A stretch of 64,000 nt of DNA from Fidelibacterota bacterium UBA6531 (GCA_002436185.1 DJKX01000062.1:17463-81462), one strand, 5' to 3'; numbered from the stretch's first letter, positions 46,922 through 55,734 are shown. The notes: a model not told the origin generated them from the sequence alone. Translations and numbers: made by a program.

Positions 46922-47954
46922 ATATTTACTCAAATTCAAATTGATTAAAGCCCGACTGATGTTGGGCTTTTTTATCATTATGGCCTTCGATTCGTGTACA
47001 CAAAAGTCTAAGGAAGTTGTAATTGAGGGATTAACAATGGGTACGTCCTATACAATTAAAATTATAACCCAAGAATCCAAGATTGATGTTGAAAATATTA
47101 CCTTTCAAATTGATTCGATTCTTGTGGAAATAAATAATCAAATGTCCACGTATATAGAAAATAGTGAAATAAATCGCTTTAATTATTATACCGGAACGGA
47201 ACCATTTCAACTTTCTCCTGAATTTTATAGTGTTGTAAAACGCGCATTATTCTGGGCTGAAAAAACAAATGGTGCTTTTGATGTAACCATTTTACCCTTG
47301 GTCTCCATTTGGGGCTTTGGCCCTGGAAGTAAGCAATCTCTCCCTTCGGAAAATGAAGTATTGACTGCTTTAAACTATTCCGGTTACGAGCAACTGACGC
47401 TGCATCTATCAGCAGTACAGAAAAATAATCCAAATGTGCAGCTTGATGTGAACGCGATTGCAAAAGGGTTTGGGGTTGATGAAGTATCTGCATTTTTTGG
47501 AAAAAATGGATTAAACAATTATATGGTTGAAATAGGGGGCGAAGTTTATTGCAAGGGGGTAAATGAGAAAGGAGAAATATGGCGTATCGGTATCGAATCT
47601 CCAAATCTAAATGACACAGATTTCATGAATATTGTATCCTTGAAAAATAGGGCTATGGCCAGTTCAGGTGATTATCGTAATTATTATTCCTCACCATCCG
47701 GAAATGTAACACATATTGTTGATCCCCGTACAGGGCAGCCTGTGTCTGAAATTGCAGCTACAACAGTTATTGCAGAAAATTGCATGGATGCGGATGCATT
47801 AGCCACTGCCCTAATGGTTTTGGGCGTAGAAAAAGGGTTAATACTAATTGAACAACTGGACAAAGTTGAAGGAATGGTAGTTAAACGAAATGAAAATATG
47901 GAACTGGAAAAAATCTATAGTTCAGGATTTAAGTCTGTTGATTCTTTTCAATGA
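46905..47954 (+). CDS. apbE: FAD:protein FMN transferase (ApbE)
   Basis: ApbE moves FMN from FAD onto Thr of NqrB and NqrC. It is 349 residues from ATG at 46905. The N-terminus (KFKLIKARLMLGFFIIMAFDSC) looks like a lipoprotein signal with a weak lipobox. The catalytic domain has TMGTSYTIKI, ANGAFDVT-like TNGAFDVTILPLVSIWG, LDVNAIAKGFGVDEV and NYMVEIGGEV, plus DADALATALMVLG. The start overlaps nqrF by 17 bases. A terminator-like hairpin lies inside the signal-peptide codons, and a shorter start at 46959 or 46980 would fall within or after it. Confidence 0.93.
   Translation: MIALDKYLLKFKLIKARLMLGFFIIMAFDSCTQKSKEVVIEGLTMGTSYTIKIITQESKIDVENITFQIDSILVEINNQMSTYIENSEINRFNYYTGTEPFQLSPEFYSVVKRALFWAEKTNGAFDVTILPLVSIWGFGPGSKQSLPSENEVLTALNYSGYEQLTLHLSAVQKNNPNVQLDVNAIAKGFGVDEVSAFFGKNGLNNYMVEIGGEVYCKGVNEKGEIWRIGIESPNLNDTDFMNIVSLKNRAMASSGDYRNYYSSPSGNVTHIVDPRTGQPVSEIAATTVIAENCMDADALATALMVLGVEKGLILIEQLDKVEGMVVKRNENMELEKIYSSGFKSVDSFQ
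46947..46973 (+). terminator. Terminator-like hairpin inside the 5' part of apbE
   Basis: AAAGCCCGAC (46947-46956) pairs with GTTGGGCTTT (46961-46970) in a 10-bp stem with one G-U pair and a four-base loop, and the T run is six long. It is 25 bases after the nqrF stop, exactly where an operon terminator would be. If active, only part of the nqr transcripts would continue through apbE. Confidence 0.6.
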
Positions 47955-48141
47955 GCTGATTTTGATCGCATTTTTCTGTATCACCTCCACAGGTCGGACA
48001 GGTCACTTCAATTCCATCAATTGTAATTTTCCCGCTCTGTCCGCCACAGGATCCTCGCAGCGGCTTATTGTTGAAAATGATTCCAACAGACATAGCAAGC
48101 AGCGCAACTGCGATAACGACTATTCCTAAAATGATATCCAT
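47929..48141 (-). CDS. nqrM: Na+-NQR maturation factor NqrM
   Basis: NqrM (formerly DUF539) is needed to deliver iron to the NqrD/NqrE centre. The gene encodes 70 residues: one N-terminal membrane helix (about 4-23), then KPLRGSCGG and CPTCGGD with cysteines at 32, 48, 51 and 58. The CGG and CxxC pattern after a single helix is that of NqrM, which is normally found just after nqrF or apbE. Here it is on the opposite strand and its 3' end overlaps the end of apbE by 26 bases. Confidence 0.85.
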   Translation of the reverse strand: MDIILGIVVIAVALLAMSVGIIFNNKPLRGSCGGQSGKITIDGIEVTCPTCGGDTEKCDQNQLIEKNQQT

Positions 48142-48250
48142 ATTTAAAATTACGCTATTTTATCCATTGGGTTCCAATCCATCTACTTTTAGAAAGCTTT
48201 CTTTTACTTCAATAAATATAGAATACATATTAAACTCACGTTAATTATTT

Positions 48251-48277
48251 TTGACACGACATTGAATTTGATAGAAT
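48251..48277 (+). promoter_or_regulatory. Candidate promoter giving a near-leaderless nhaD transcript
   Basis: TTGACA at 48251-48256 and TAGAAT at 48272-48277 are 15 bases apart, slightly short. The predicted start point, 6-7 bases after the -10, coincides with the ATG at 48284, so the mRNA would be leaderless or nearly so. Confidence 0.35.
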
Positions 48278-48283
48278 TTATTC

Positions 48284-49717
48284 ATGAACTCACACTCACA
48301 TAGAAATTTTAAAATGCTGATTTTCTTTATCAGTATTTTAACAACTGTTTTTGCATCAGGCCAGGAGCATCATGCTACTCCTCATTTGGATGGAAGTACT
48401 CTCTCAATATTTTGGGTTATTCCCTTTGCAGGAATTCTACTCTCGATTGCATTTTTCCCACTAATTGCCCCTCAAATCTGGCACCACAATTTTGGTAAAA
48501 TATCATTTTTCTGGGGAGCTGTATTTATTGTTCCATTTCTTGCTATAAATGGTTTTTCCATTACACTCTATGAGTTAGTTCATGTTTCATTATTGGAATA
48601 CATTCCATTCATTATTCTTCTGTTGGCGTTATTCACGATTTCAGGGGGTGTACGTTTAACAGGTTCTCTCGTTGGTAAACCCATGACTAATTTGGCACTT
48701 ATATTAGTGGGTACATTTTTTGCCAGTTGGATGGGTACAACCGGTGCTGCTATGTTGTTGATTAGGCCGATTATTCGCGCCAATGCAAAACGGCAACACA
48801 AAGTACATACAATTGTCTTCTTTATTTTTCTGGTTGCCAATATTGGAGGATCATTAACTCCCTTAGGTGATCCACCACTATTTCTTGGATTTCTGAAAGG
48901 TGTCAGTTTTTTCTGGACCACATCCGCAATGTTAAAGCCTATGCTGTTTATGATTGTTAGTCTTTCAATTATTTATTTCATTATTGATAGTTATTTCTTC
49001 AACCAGGAAAAAGCAATTGAAGATGATGGAGAAAATCATAAGCTAGGGTTGGAAGGTTCTTTCAACTTGTTCTTATTATGCGGTGTGATTATATCCGTAT
49101 TGTTGAGTGGATTTTGGAATCCCCATATTAGTTTTATGGTGTATCATGTAGGGGTAGAATTACAAAATCTGACCCGAGATTTACTCCTATTGAGTTTAAC
49201 GGTTATTAGTTGGAAGATGACTCCACAAACTATCCGTGAAGCCAATGAATATACATGGTTTCCCATTATTGAAGTCGCCAAGCTGTTTGCCGGTATTTTT
49301 GTGACGATTATTCCCGCAATTGCAATTTTAAAAGCCGGAACTCGTGGAGCTTTATCATCGGTTATTGAATCGGTTTCCAATGATGGAGAACCGGTGAATT
49401 ATATGTATTTCTGGTTAACGGGGATATTATCCAGTTTTCTGGATAATGCACCAACGTATCTTGTCTTTTTTAATACAGCCGGAGGAGACCCCGTTACATT
49501 GATGACTACACATTATAATACACTATTGGCTATTTCTGCTGGGGCAGTATTTATGGGTGCGAATACGTACATCGGTAATGCACCGAATTTTATGGTAAAG
49601 TCTATTGCTGAATCATCCGGAATTGAAATGCCAAGTTTCTTTGGATATTTGGTAAAATACTCCCTGCCTATATTGATTCCTCTTTATTTTATGGTTATGT
49701 ATATTTTCTTTCTATGA
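48284..49717 (+). CDS. NhaD-like Na+/H+ antiporter (ion transporter superfamily)
   Basis: This 477-residue polytopic protein has a cleavable-looking or first membrane segment (about 10-26, FFISILTTVFASGQ), then about 11-12 helices. It fits the NhaD branch: GTFFASWMGTTGAAMLLIRPI, NIGGSLTPLGDPPLFLGFLKG, SSFLDNAPTYLVFFN and GANTYIGNAPNFMVKSIAE contain the conserved Asp and Asn residues. It should exchange Na+ for H+, complementing the sodium pump next door. A citrate or arsenite transporter is less likely. It overlaps the next ATG by four bases. Confidence 0.85.
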   Translation: MNSHSHRNFKMLIFFISILTTVFASGQEHHATPHLDGSTLSIFWVIPFAGILLSIAFFPLIAPQIWHHNFGKISFFWGAVFIVPFLAINGFSITLYELVHVSLLEYIPFIILLLALFTISGGVRLTGSLVGKPMTNLALILVGTFFASWMGTTGAAMLLIRPIIRANAKRQHKVHTIVFFIFLVANIGGSLTPLGDPPLFLGFLKGVSFFWTTSAMLKPMLFMIVSLSIIYFIIDSYFFNQEKAIEDDGENHKLGLEGSFNLFLLCGVIISVLLSGFWNPHISFMVYHVGVELQNLTRDLLLLSLTVISWKMTPQTIREANEYTWFPIIEVAKLFAGIFVTIIPAIAILKAGTRGALSSVIESVSNDGEPVNYMYFWLTGILSSFLDNAPTYLVFFNTAGGDPVTLMTTHYNTLLAISAGAVFMGANTYIGNAPNFMVKSIAESSGIEMPSFFGYLVKYSLPILIPLYFMVMYIFFL

Positions 49718-50256
49718 GAACATCAAAGATAATAACCAAAACGGGTGATAAAGGTGGAACAGGACTCGGTGATGGTAGCCGCATTGCAAAAGATGATCCA
49801 CGTATTGAATGCATCGGTACTTTGGATGAATTGAATTCCTTTGTCGGTTTTGCAAAAGTTGTCATTACCGATGCCGGTATTATTTCATTTCTAGAAAAAA
49901 TTCAAAATAACCTATTTAATATGGGTGGTAGTCTTGCCATGCCGGGTGTGGATACGAAATCAGTCGACGATGCATGTATCACAGATTTGGAAAAGCAGGT
50001 TGATGCATGGAATAATGAATTACCTCCACTCAAGGAATTTGTTTTACCGGGCGGGAGTGAAGCAAGTGCACGTTTTCATTTAGCCAGGACATCCACACGA
50101 AACGCAGAACGGAGATTGGTTAGCTTACATAAAATTGAACCATTGCCGGACGAATTGCTGCAATATATTAATCGTTTATCAGATGTATTTTTTGTATTAG
50201 CTCGAAAATTCCAGCGTGACGAAGGTGTAGATGAAAAACATTGGACGCATGATTAA
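49714..50256 (+). CDS. PduO-type ATP:cob(I)alamin adenosyltransferase
   Basis: This enzyme makes adenosylcobalamin from cob(I)alamin and ATP. It has 180 residues. KIITKTGDKGGTGLGDGSR forms the ATP-binding N-terminus, and RTSTRNAERRLVSL and RLSDVFFVLAR the helical cofactor part. Adenosylcobalamin is the cofactor of methylmalonyl-CoA mutase, whose large subunit is encoded 5.6 kb downstream. The ATG overlaps the antiporter stop, so the two are co-transcribed without an obvious functional link. Confidence 0.95.
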   Translation: MRTSKIITKTGDKGGTGLGDGSRIAKDDPRIECIGTLDELNSFVGFAKVVITDAGIISFLEKIQNNLFNMGGSLAMPGVDTKSVDDACITDLEKQVDAWNNELPPLKEFVLPGGSEASARFHLARTSTRNAERRLVSLHKIEPLPDELLQYINRLSDVFFVLARKFQRDEGVDEKHWTHD

Positions 50257-50368
50257 TCTATAATCGATTTTATAATTCAAAATACTTCTTCAAGATAAAT
50301 AACGTTTCCCACGTGTGTTATTAGTCTGAAATCGGCTAAATTCTTAATTAATTAAAAATAAAAATATA

Positions 50369-51364
50369 ATGGAATGGCAACAGATAAACGAAATGATAAT
50401 TGCGTCTGAACGCATATTACTGACGACTCACGAGAATCCAGATGGAGATGGGTTGGGCAGTGCATCAACCATGTATTATCATTTACAAGAAGAAGGTAAG
50501 GAATGTAGAATAATCAATTGTTCAGATCTTCCTGTTGAATATGATTTTTTGAATCAAAATAAAATTTTTGAATTATACGATGTTAAAGAACACGATAAAT
50601 GGCTTGAAAAATGTGATTTAGCTATTATATTTGATGTGGGTGATTTCAAACGCGTACGCGGAATAAAAGATACGATTAATAGAAATGAAATTATAACAAT
50701 TAATATTGATCATCATCCACACTCGGAAGATCATCCCTTCACTTTAAATGTGGTGGATACAAATGCGGCAGCAACTGGAGCGATAATCTTTGATTATCTG
50801 AAAATGGCTCGGAAGAAACCCATGACAAAAAATATGTGTGAAGGTTTATATACAGCTATTATGACAGATACGGGATCCTTCAGATATTCAAATACGGATG
50901 CAAAATGTCACGAAATTGCTATCGAGTGCCTGAAAGCAGGTGTGGAAACGAGTAGAATTTATCAACGTGTATATGAAACAAAACCCCAGGGTGGCGTGCG
51001 ATTATTGGCGCGGGTTATTGATAATATCACCTTTGATAGCGGCGGCGAATTAGCCTGGTTTTCGATTGATCAAAAAATGCTCGATGCCGCCAATGCAAGT
51101 TCAAAAGATGTGGATGGATTTACGGATTTTGTCCGGTCGATCAAAGGAGTGGAAGTAGCTGTAATGGTTTTTGAAAATGGTACCAATTCGTGCAGAATTA
51201 ATTTTCGTTCTAAAGGAAAATATGCCATTAATGATGTGGCCAAGTATTTTGGTGGCGGCGGTCATAGATTTGCAGCCGGAGCAATTGTGAAAGGAAATAA
51301 AGAGACGATTATTCCTCTTGTTGTTACTGAAACGAAAGCATCATTGAAAGAGCAATCGAAATGA
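50369..51364 (+). CDS. nrnA: NrnA-type DHH phosphoesterase
   Basis: This enzyme is a DHH/DHHA1 exonuclease for short oligoribonucleotides, often with pAp phosphatase or c-di-nucleotide hydrolysis activity. It has 331 residues. Metal-site motifs are HENPDGDGLGSAS, FDVGDFKRV, NIDHHPHSE (DHH) and TDTGSFRYSN. The C-terminal DHHA1 domain ends with GGGGHRFAAGA. The role in RNA degradation or nucleotide signalling cannot be separated from sequence. It overlaps ispH by four bases. Confidence 0.92.
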   Translation: MEWQQINEMIIASERILLTTHENPDGDGLGSASTMYYHLQEEGKECRIINCSDLPVEYDFLNQNKIFELYDVKEHDKWLEKCDLAIIFDVGDFKRVRGIKDTINRNEIITINIDHHPHSEDHPFTLNVVDTNAAATGAIIFDYLKMARKKPMTKNMCEGLYTAIMTDTGSFRYSNTDAKCHEIAIECLKAGVETSRIYQRVYETKPQGGVRLLARVIDNITFDSGGELAWFSIDQKMLDAANASSKDVDGFTDFVRSIKGVEVAVMVFENGTNSCRINFRSKGKYAINDVAKYFGGGGHRFAAGAIVKGNKETIIPLVVTETKASLKEQSK

Positions 51365-52224
51365 AACTCATTATTGCAAAAGATGCCGGATATTGTTTTG
51401 GAGTCCGAGATGCTGTAAACCTCGCCTATGAAACTGCAAATCAAGATGGTGATTTATATATGTTGGGCCATATTGTGCATAATGAGAAGGTTGTAAAGGA
51501 CCTGGATGATGCCGGAGCAAAAGTCGTACGTAAATTAAAAGATGTTCCTGATGGAAAACCCATCATGTTTCGCGCACATGGTACCGCTACAACTGTGTGG
51601 GGAGATGCACAGAAAAAAGATATGAATATTATTGATGCGACGTGTCCTTTAGTCAAAGAAATTCATGATGAAGTGATTAAACTGGAAAAAGAAGGCAGAC
51701 AGATTATAATCATCGGCGATCATGGACATGATGAAGTGATAGGAATCGCAAGTCAGGTTAAGAAACCCATAATTGTTGCCACACCGGACGAAGCGAATCA
51801 ACTTCGAAAAATGAAGAAAGCAGGTATCGTGAGTCAATCAACTCAAACCATTGAAAATGTCCAAGATATTATTAATATTTTAATGACAAAAGTATTCGAT
51901 TTACGGTTTGTAAATACAATTTGTTTTCCAACCAAGCGAAATCAACAGCAGTTAAAAGATTTATCAGAAAAATGTGATGTGATAGTTGTGATTGGTTCAT
52001 TCACAAGTGCAAATTCGAAGCGATTAACCCAATTAGCAGAAGAAAGAAATGACCGTTCGTATCAAGTCACATGCGCGGATGATTTAAATCCAGAATGGTT
52101 TAATGATTCTGATGTTGTGGGCATCACTGCAGGAGCGTCAACTCCGGATAATATTATTGAAGATGTAACAGCGAAAATTAAAAGTTTTAGTAAAAATCTA
52201 GAAAAGGAACTAGTCTATGAGTAA
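51361..52224 (+). CDS. ispH: 4-hydroxy-3-methylbut-2-enyl diphosphate reductase
   Basis: IspH is the last enzyme of the DXP isoprenoid pathway, producing IPP and DMAPP with a 4Fe-4S cluster. It has 287 residues. Cluster ligands are Cys12 ([10 protein letters not shown]), Cys95 (DATCPLV) and Cys188 ([11 protein letters not shown]). The last motif differs from the usual NTICDAT form but keeps the cysteine and the TKxxQ end. [14 protein letters not shown] is the C-terminal signature. It overlaps pdxS by 8 bases, and dxs, the first enzyme of the pathway, is three genes downstream. Confidence 0.96.
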   Translation: MKLIIAKDAGYCFGVRDAVNLAYETANQDGDLYMLGHIVHNEKVVKDLDDAGAKVVRKLKDVPDGKPIMFRAHGTATTVWGDAQKKDMNIIDATCPLVKEIHDEVIKLEKEGRQIIIIGDHGHDEVIGIASQVKKPIIVATPDEANQLRKMKKAGIVSQSTQTIENVQDIINILMTKVFDLRFVNTICFPTKRNQQQLKDLSEKCDVIVVIGSFTSANSKRLTQLAEERNDRSYQVTCADDLNPEWFNDSDVVGITAGASTPDNIIEDVTAKIKSFSKNLEKELVYE

Positions 52225-53098
52225 ATCAAATTATGAAGTGAAAGTCGGTTTAGCCGAAATGCTTAAAGGCGGCGTCATTATGGATGTCATGAACCCCGAA
52301 CAAGCACGAATCGCTGAAGATGCAGGCGCTGTTGCTGTTATGGCATTGGAACGCATTCCTGCCTTGATAAGGGAAGAGGGCGGAATTTCCCGTATGAGCG
52401 ATCCGGAAATGATAAAAGATATTCAAAAGGAAGTGTCCATTCCTGTCATGGCAAAGGTGCGTATCGGCCATTTTGCAGAAGCACAAATTCTTGAAGCGCT
52501 GGAAGTAGATTTTATTGATGAAAGTGAAGTACTGACGCCAGCCGATGAACATAATCATGTTTGGAAACATGATTTTAAAGTTCCGTTTGTCTGTGGTTGT
52601 AGGGATTTAGGCGAAGCATTACGCCGGATTGGTGAAGGTGCTGCCATGATTCGAACAAAAGGTGAAGCGGGTAGTGGTAATATTGTTGAAGCCGTTCGCC
52701 ATATGCGTAAAGTAATAAGCCAAATCAAAGAATTGACAACAATGGGGAATGATGAACTCATGGCACAAGCGAAAGAATTGGGCGCACCTTTTAGCCTTGT
52801 CCAGCAAGTTTCTAAACTTGGAAAACTCCCGGTACCGAATTTTGCCGCCGGCGGCATTGCAACGCCTGCAGATGCATCGTTGATGATGCAATTAGGTGCA
52901 GAAACAGTTTTTGTTGGTTCCGGAATTTTTATGAGTGAAGATCCGTCCTCACGAGCTAACGCCATAGTAGAAGCAGTTACGTATTTCGATGATGCTGAAA
53001 AATTGGCCTCTATTTCCCACGGATTGAAAAAAGCAATGGAAGGTTTGGATATTGCCAAAATTCCAGAAGAAGAACGACTGCAGGAACGGGGTTGGTGA
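52217..53098 (+). CDS. pdxS: Pyridoxal 5'-phosphate synthase lyase subunit PdxS
   Basis: PdxS assembles PLP from ribose-5-phosphate, glyceraldehyde-3-phosphate and ammonia. It has 293 residues. Key residues are visible: Asp23 (GVIMDVMNP), Lys80 (VMAKVRIGH) and Lys148 ([12 protein letters not shown]). [21 protein letters not shown] and VFVGSGIF are family signatures. PdxT, which supplies ammonia, follows after 36 bases. This makes PLP without deoxyxylulose-5-phosphate. Confidence 0.98.
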   Translation: MSKSNYEVKVGLAEMLKGGVIMDVMNPEQARIAEDAGAVAVMALERIPALIREEGGISRMSDPEMIKDIQKEVSIPVMAKVRIGHFAEAQILEALEVDFIDESEVLTPADEHNHVWKHDFKVPFVCGCRDLGEALRRIGEGAAMIRTKGEAGSGNIVEAVRHMRKVISQIKELTTMGNDELMAQAKELGAPFSLVQQVSKLGKLPVPNFAAGGIATPADASLMMQLGAETVFVGSGIFMSEDPSSRANAIVEAVTYFDDAEKLASISHGLKKAMEGLDIAKIPEEERLQERGW

Positions 53099-53112
53099 TT
53101 TGGCCAATTTTG

Positions 53113-53131
53113 AAACCTTTCAAAGGTTTTT
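53113..53131 (+). promoter_or_regulatory. Inverted repeat overlapping the pdxT ribosome-binding site
   Basis: AAACCTTT (53113-53120) and AAAGGTTT (53122-53129) are perfect complements, allowing a 6-bp stem with a five-base loop, followed by TT. The second arm includes AAAGG, the likely Shine-Dalgarno for pdxT 8 bases before its ATG. It could weaken pdxT translation or act as a partial terminator between pdxS and pdxT. Confidence 0.45.
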
Positions 53132-53134
53132 AAT

Positions 53135-53734
53135 ATGAACATTGGAATATTAGCGTTACAAGGTGATGTTGAAAAGCACGGTCATGTTTTGAGTGATTTA
53201 GGTTTAGAGTATATATTTGTTCGTTATCCGGACGAATTAAATGAAGTGAATGGTCTAATCATTCCTGGTGGTGAATCAACAACGCTAACAAAATTGATGA
53301 ATAAAAGTCACTTTCATAAACCGATCAAAAAGTTTGCCGAGAAAAATCCGATTTTAGGTACATGCGCAGGGATGATAATGATGAGTAAAAATGTGAATCA
53401 CCCTCTTGTAGATCCACTTGGAATAATTGATGTGGATGTTGATCGAAATGCCTATGGAAGACAGGTCCATTCATTTGTAGATAAATTATCTGTGCGATTA
53501 AATGGTGATTCCAAAACGATTGCGGCAACATTTATTCGTGCTCCAAAAATCACAAAAATAGGTAAAAATGTTGAAATCCTAGCTGAATTCAACAATGAAC
53601 CCTGTGCTGTAAAACAAGGTCAACACATTGCACTTTCCTTTCATCCGGAATTAAATAATATTACTCTTTTTCACAAAGCAGTTTTTTGCAATAAAGGCTC
53701 CATAAACAAACAAGAATCATCCCATGCAGCTTGA
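53135..53734 (+). CDS. pdxT: Pyridoxal 5'-phosphate synthase glutaminase subunit PdxT
   Basis: PdxT is a class I glutaminase that feeds ammonia to PdxS. It has 199 residues. The oxyanion and nucleophile region is GGESTT and Cys77 (LGTCAGMIMM), and the triad is completed by His170 and Glu172 (LSFHPEL). MNIGILALQGDVEKH and the DRNAYGRQVHSF segment are typical. The 3' end overlaps dxs by 11 bases. Confidence 0.97.
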   Translation: MNIGILALQGDVEKHGHVLSDLGLEYIFVRYPDELNEVNGLIIPGGESTTLTKLMNKSHFHKPIKKFAEKNPILGTCAGMIMMSKNVNHPLVDPLGIIDVDVDRNAYGRQVHSFVDKLSVRLNGDSKTIAATFIRAPKITKIGKNVEILAEFNNEPCAVKQGQHIALSFHPELNNITLFHKAVFCNKGSINKQESSHAA

Positions 53735-55622
53735 ATTATTGCCAAAAATAAAATCCCCGGCGGATATCCGAGAGTTTAATTCCAAGCAATTACGCCAATT
53801 ATGCGATGAAGTTCGGAGTTATACGATTGATGTCATTACAAAGACCGGAGGACATTTAGCGCCAACTTTAGGCGTAGTTGAATTGACCGTAGCGCTCCAT
53901 CATGTATATAACACGCCAAAAGATAAAATAGTTTGGGATGTGGGGCACCAAGGTTACGCACATAAAATTCTCACAGGAAGATTTGAAAAATTAACGACGA
54001 TTCGCCAATATAAGGGATTGAGCGGTTTCCTCAAACGCACTGAAAGTGAGTACGATGTGTTTGGCGCCGGGCATGCATCTACATCCATTTCTGCTGCATT
54101 GGGAATTGCTGCCGCTCGCGATCACCATGGGGATGATTTCCGAGTAAGTGCTGTCATCGGAGATGGCGCTATGACGGGTGGTCTAGCGTTTGAAGGATTG
54201 AACAATGCCGGTCATTTACGCAAGCAATTACTCGTTATTTTGAATGATAATGATATGTCAATTAGCCCGAATGTAGGTGCGATCCGAACACATTTAACTC
54301 ATGTAATTACAAACCCTCTTTATAATCGCGTTAGAGATGAGATATGGAGACTGACCGGCGGTTTACCCATGGGCAAAAAATGGACCAGAACATTTATTAA
54401 AAAGATAGAAGAAGGATTAAAAAATCTCATTGTTCCCGGTATTATTTTTCATGAATTAGGGTTTCGATATTTTGGCCCGATTGATGGTCATGATGTAGAA
54501 GAACTTGTCCATACACTCAATAATATTAAGAATATAAAAACGCCGGTACTACTCCATGTAGTTACCAAAAAAGGAAAAGGAATGGATGTTGCGGAGAAGG
54601 ATCCCGTTGGGTATCACGGTGTAAAGGCAACACCAACACCCAACACGAATGGACAACCTGAACCTGTGACAGACATTCCTTCATTTCAATCTGTTTTCGG
54701 ACATTTATCCCGTGAAGTAGCCAGAAATAATAAAGAAGTAGTCTGTATAACTGCTGCTATGGGTGAGGGAACAGGATTAATTCCATTTAAAAAAGAATTT
54801 CCCGATAGATACTATGATGTAGGAATAGCTGAAGGACATGGAGTTACATTTGCTTCCGGTTTAGCTGCAGAAGGTATGCGACCAATCTGCGCTATTTATT
54901 CTACATTTTTACAACGAGCATATGACCATGTTGTTCATGATGCAGCCATTCAGCATTTACCTGTTATTTTCTGCATGGATAGATCAGGAATAGCAGGGGA
55001 AGATGGTCCCACTCATCATGGTGCATTGGATATCTCTTATTTAAGGTGTATCCAGGATATTGTTATTGCAGCTCCTAAAAATGGCAATGATTTTCGTAAT
55101 CTACTTTATACAGCTTTGGATATAACAGACCGCCCCATTGCCATTCGATATCCAAAAGCAAGTGCAGTGGAGTTTGATCAAAATGGCCAAGCTGAATTGC
55201 TGCCTATTGGTTGTTGGGAAATTGAAAGACATGGTTCAGATGCGGCCATTTTGGCTGTTGGGCCCATGGTGTATGACGCTATTAAAGCAGCAGAAAAATT
55301 GGAATCGAATGGTATCTCTAGTGAAGTGGTCAATTGTCAATTTATTAAACCCATGGATGAAGCATATTTGCAATCAGCCCTGAAAAAATTCAAAGTAATT
55401 GTCACCATTGAAGAGGGTGTTATCAAAGGTGGTTTTGGAGAAGGAGTCATTTCCTGGCTGTCTGAACATGGATTTCATGGCGGTATGAAGCGACTTGGAT
55501 TACCGGATTCATATGTTGAGCATGGCCCACGAAATGTACTTTTGCAGAATTTAGGTTTGGATACGGAAGGTTTAGTGAATACCGTTTCAAAGCTGATGGC
55601 CGATAAAACCGTTTCAATCTGA
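53724..55622 (+). CDS. dxs: 1-deoxy-D-xylulose-5-phosphate synthase
   Basis: DXS condenses pyruvate and glyceraldehyde-3-phosphate using thiamine diphosphate, the entry step of the DXP isoprenoid pathway. It has 632 residues, normal length. VWDVGHQGYAHKILTGR, the TPP motif GDGAMTGGLAFEGLNNAG, NDNDMSISPNVGA, DRSGIAGEDGPTHHG and a transketolase C-terminal domain are all intact. It is in one overlapping operon with ispH, pdxS and pdxT. Confidence 0.98.
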   Translation: MQLELLPKIKSPADIREFNSKQLRQLCDEVRSYTIDVITKTGGHLAPTLGVVELTVALHHVYNTPKDKIVWDVGHQGYAHKILTGRFEKLTTIRQYKGLSGFLKRTESEYDVFGAGHASTSISAALGIAAARDHHGDDFRVSAVIGDGAMTGGLAFEGLNNAGHLRKQLLVILNDNDMSISPNVGAIRTHLTHVITNPLYNRVRDEIWRLTGGLPMGKKWTRTFIKKIEEGLKNLIVPGIIFHELGFRYFGPIDGHDVEELVHTLNNIKNIKTPVLLHVVTKKGKGMDVAEKDPVGYHGVKATPTPNTNGQPEPVTDIPSFQSVFGHLSREVARNNKEVVCITAAMGEGTGLIPFKKEFPDRYYDVGIAEGHGVTFASGLAAEGMRPICAIYSTFLQRAYDHVVHDAAIQHLPVIFCMDRSGIAGEDGPTHHGALDISYLRCIQDIVIAAPKNGNDFRNLLYTALDITDRPIAIRYPKASAVEFDQNGQAELLPIGCWEIERHGSDAAILAVGPMVYDAIKAAEKLESNGISSEVVNCQFIKPMDEAYLQSALKKFKVIVTIEEGVIKGGFGEGVISWLSEHGFHGGMKRLGLPDSYVEHGPRNVLLQNLGLDTEGLVNTVSKLMADKTVSI

Positions 55623-55626
55623 TCAA

Positions 55627-55734
55627 GTGAATTCCATCCATCTTACCCTTTTTGGCTTTTTGCTCTTCTTTCTGGGGTATCGATTTTATTCAACGTGGTT
55701 GAGTAAACGGATTTATGATCTGGATGATAATTGA
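55627..55734 (+). pseudogene. Remnant of carbon starvation protein A (CstA) N-terminus
   Basis: Four bases after dxs a GTG-initiated 35-codon frame reads VNSIHLTLFGFLLFFLGYRF and continues YSTWLSKRIYDLDDN, then stops. This resembles the first helix and the GYRFY...LDD stretch that opens CstA peptide/pyruvate transporters, which normally exceed 450 residues. The DNA after the stop shows no further CstA-like frame before the next gene, so the body has been lost. It could instead be an unrelated single-helix mini-protein. Confidence 0.55.

Noticed and set aside
48191..48202. Perfect palindrome AGAAAGCTTTCT between nqrM and the antiporter
   Set aside because: Short, AT-rich and without a partner copy noticed; as likely chance as an operator, so not listed as a feature.
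52555..53142. 195-codon open frame on the minus strand
   Set aside because: It is antisense to pdxS, which has all active-site residues; no ribosome-binding site or domain.
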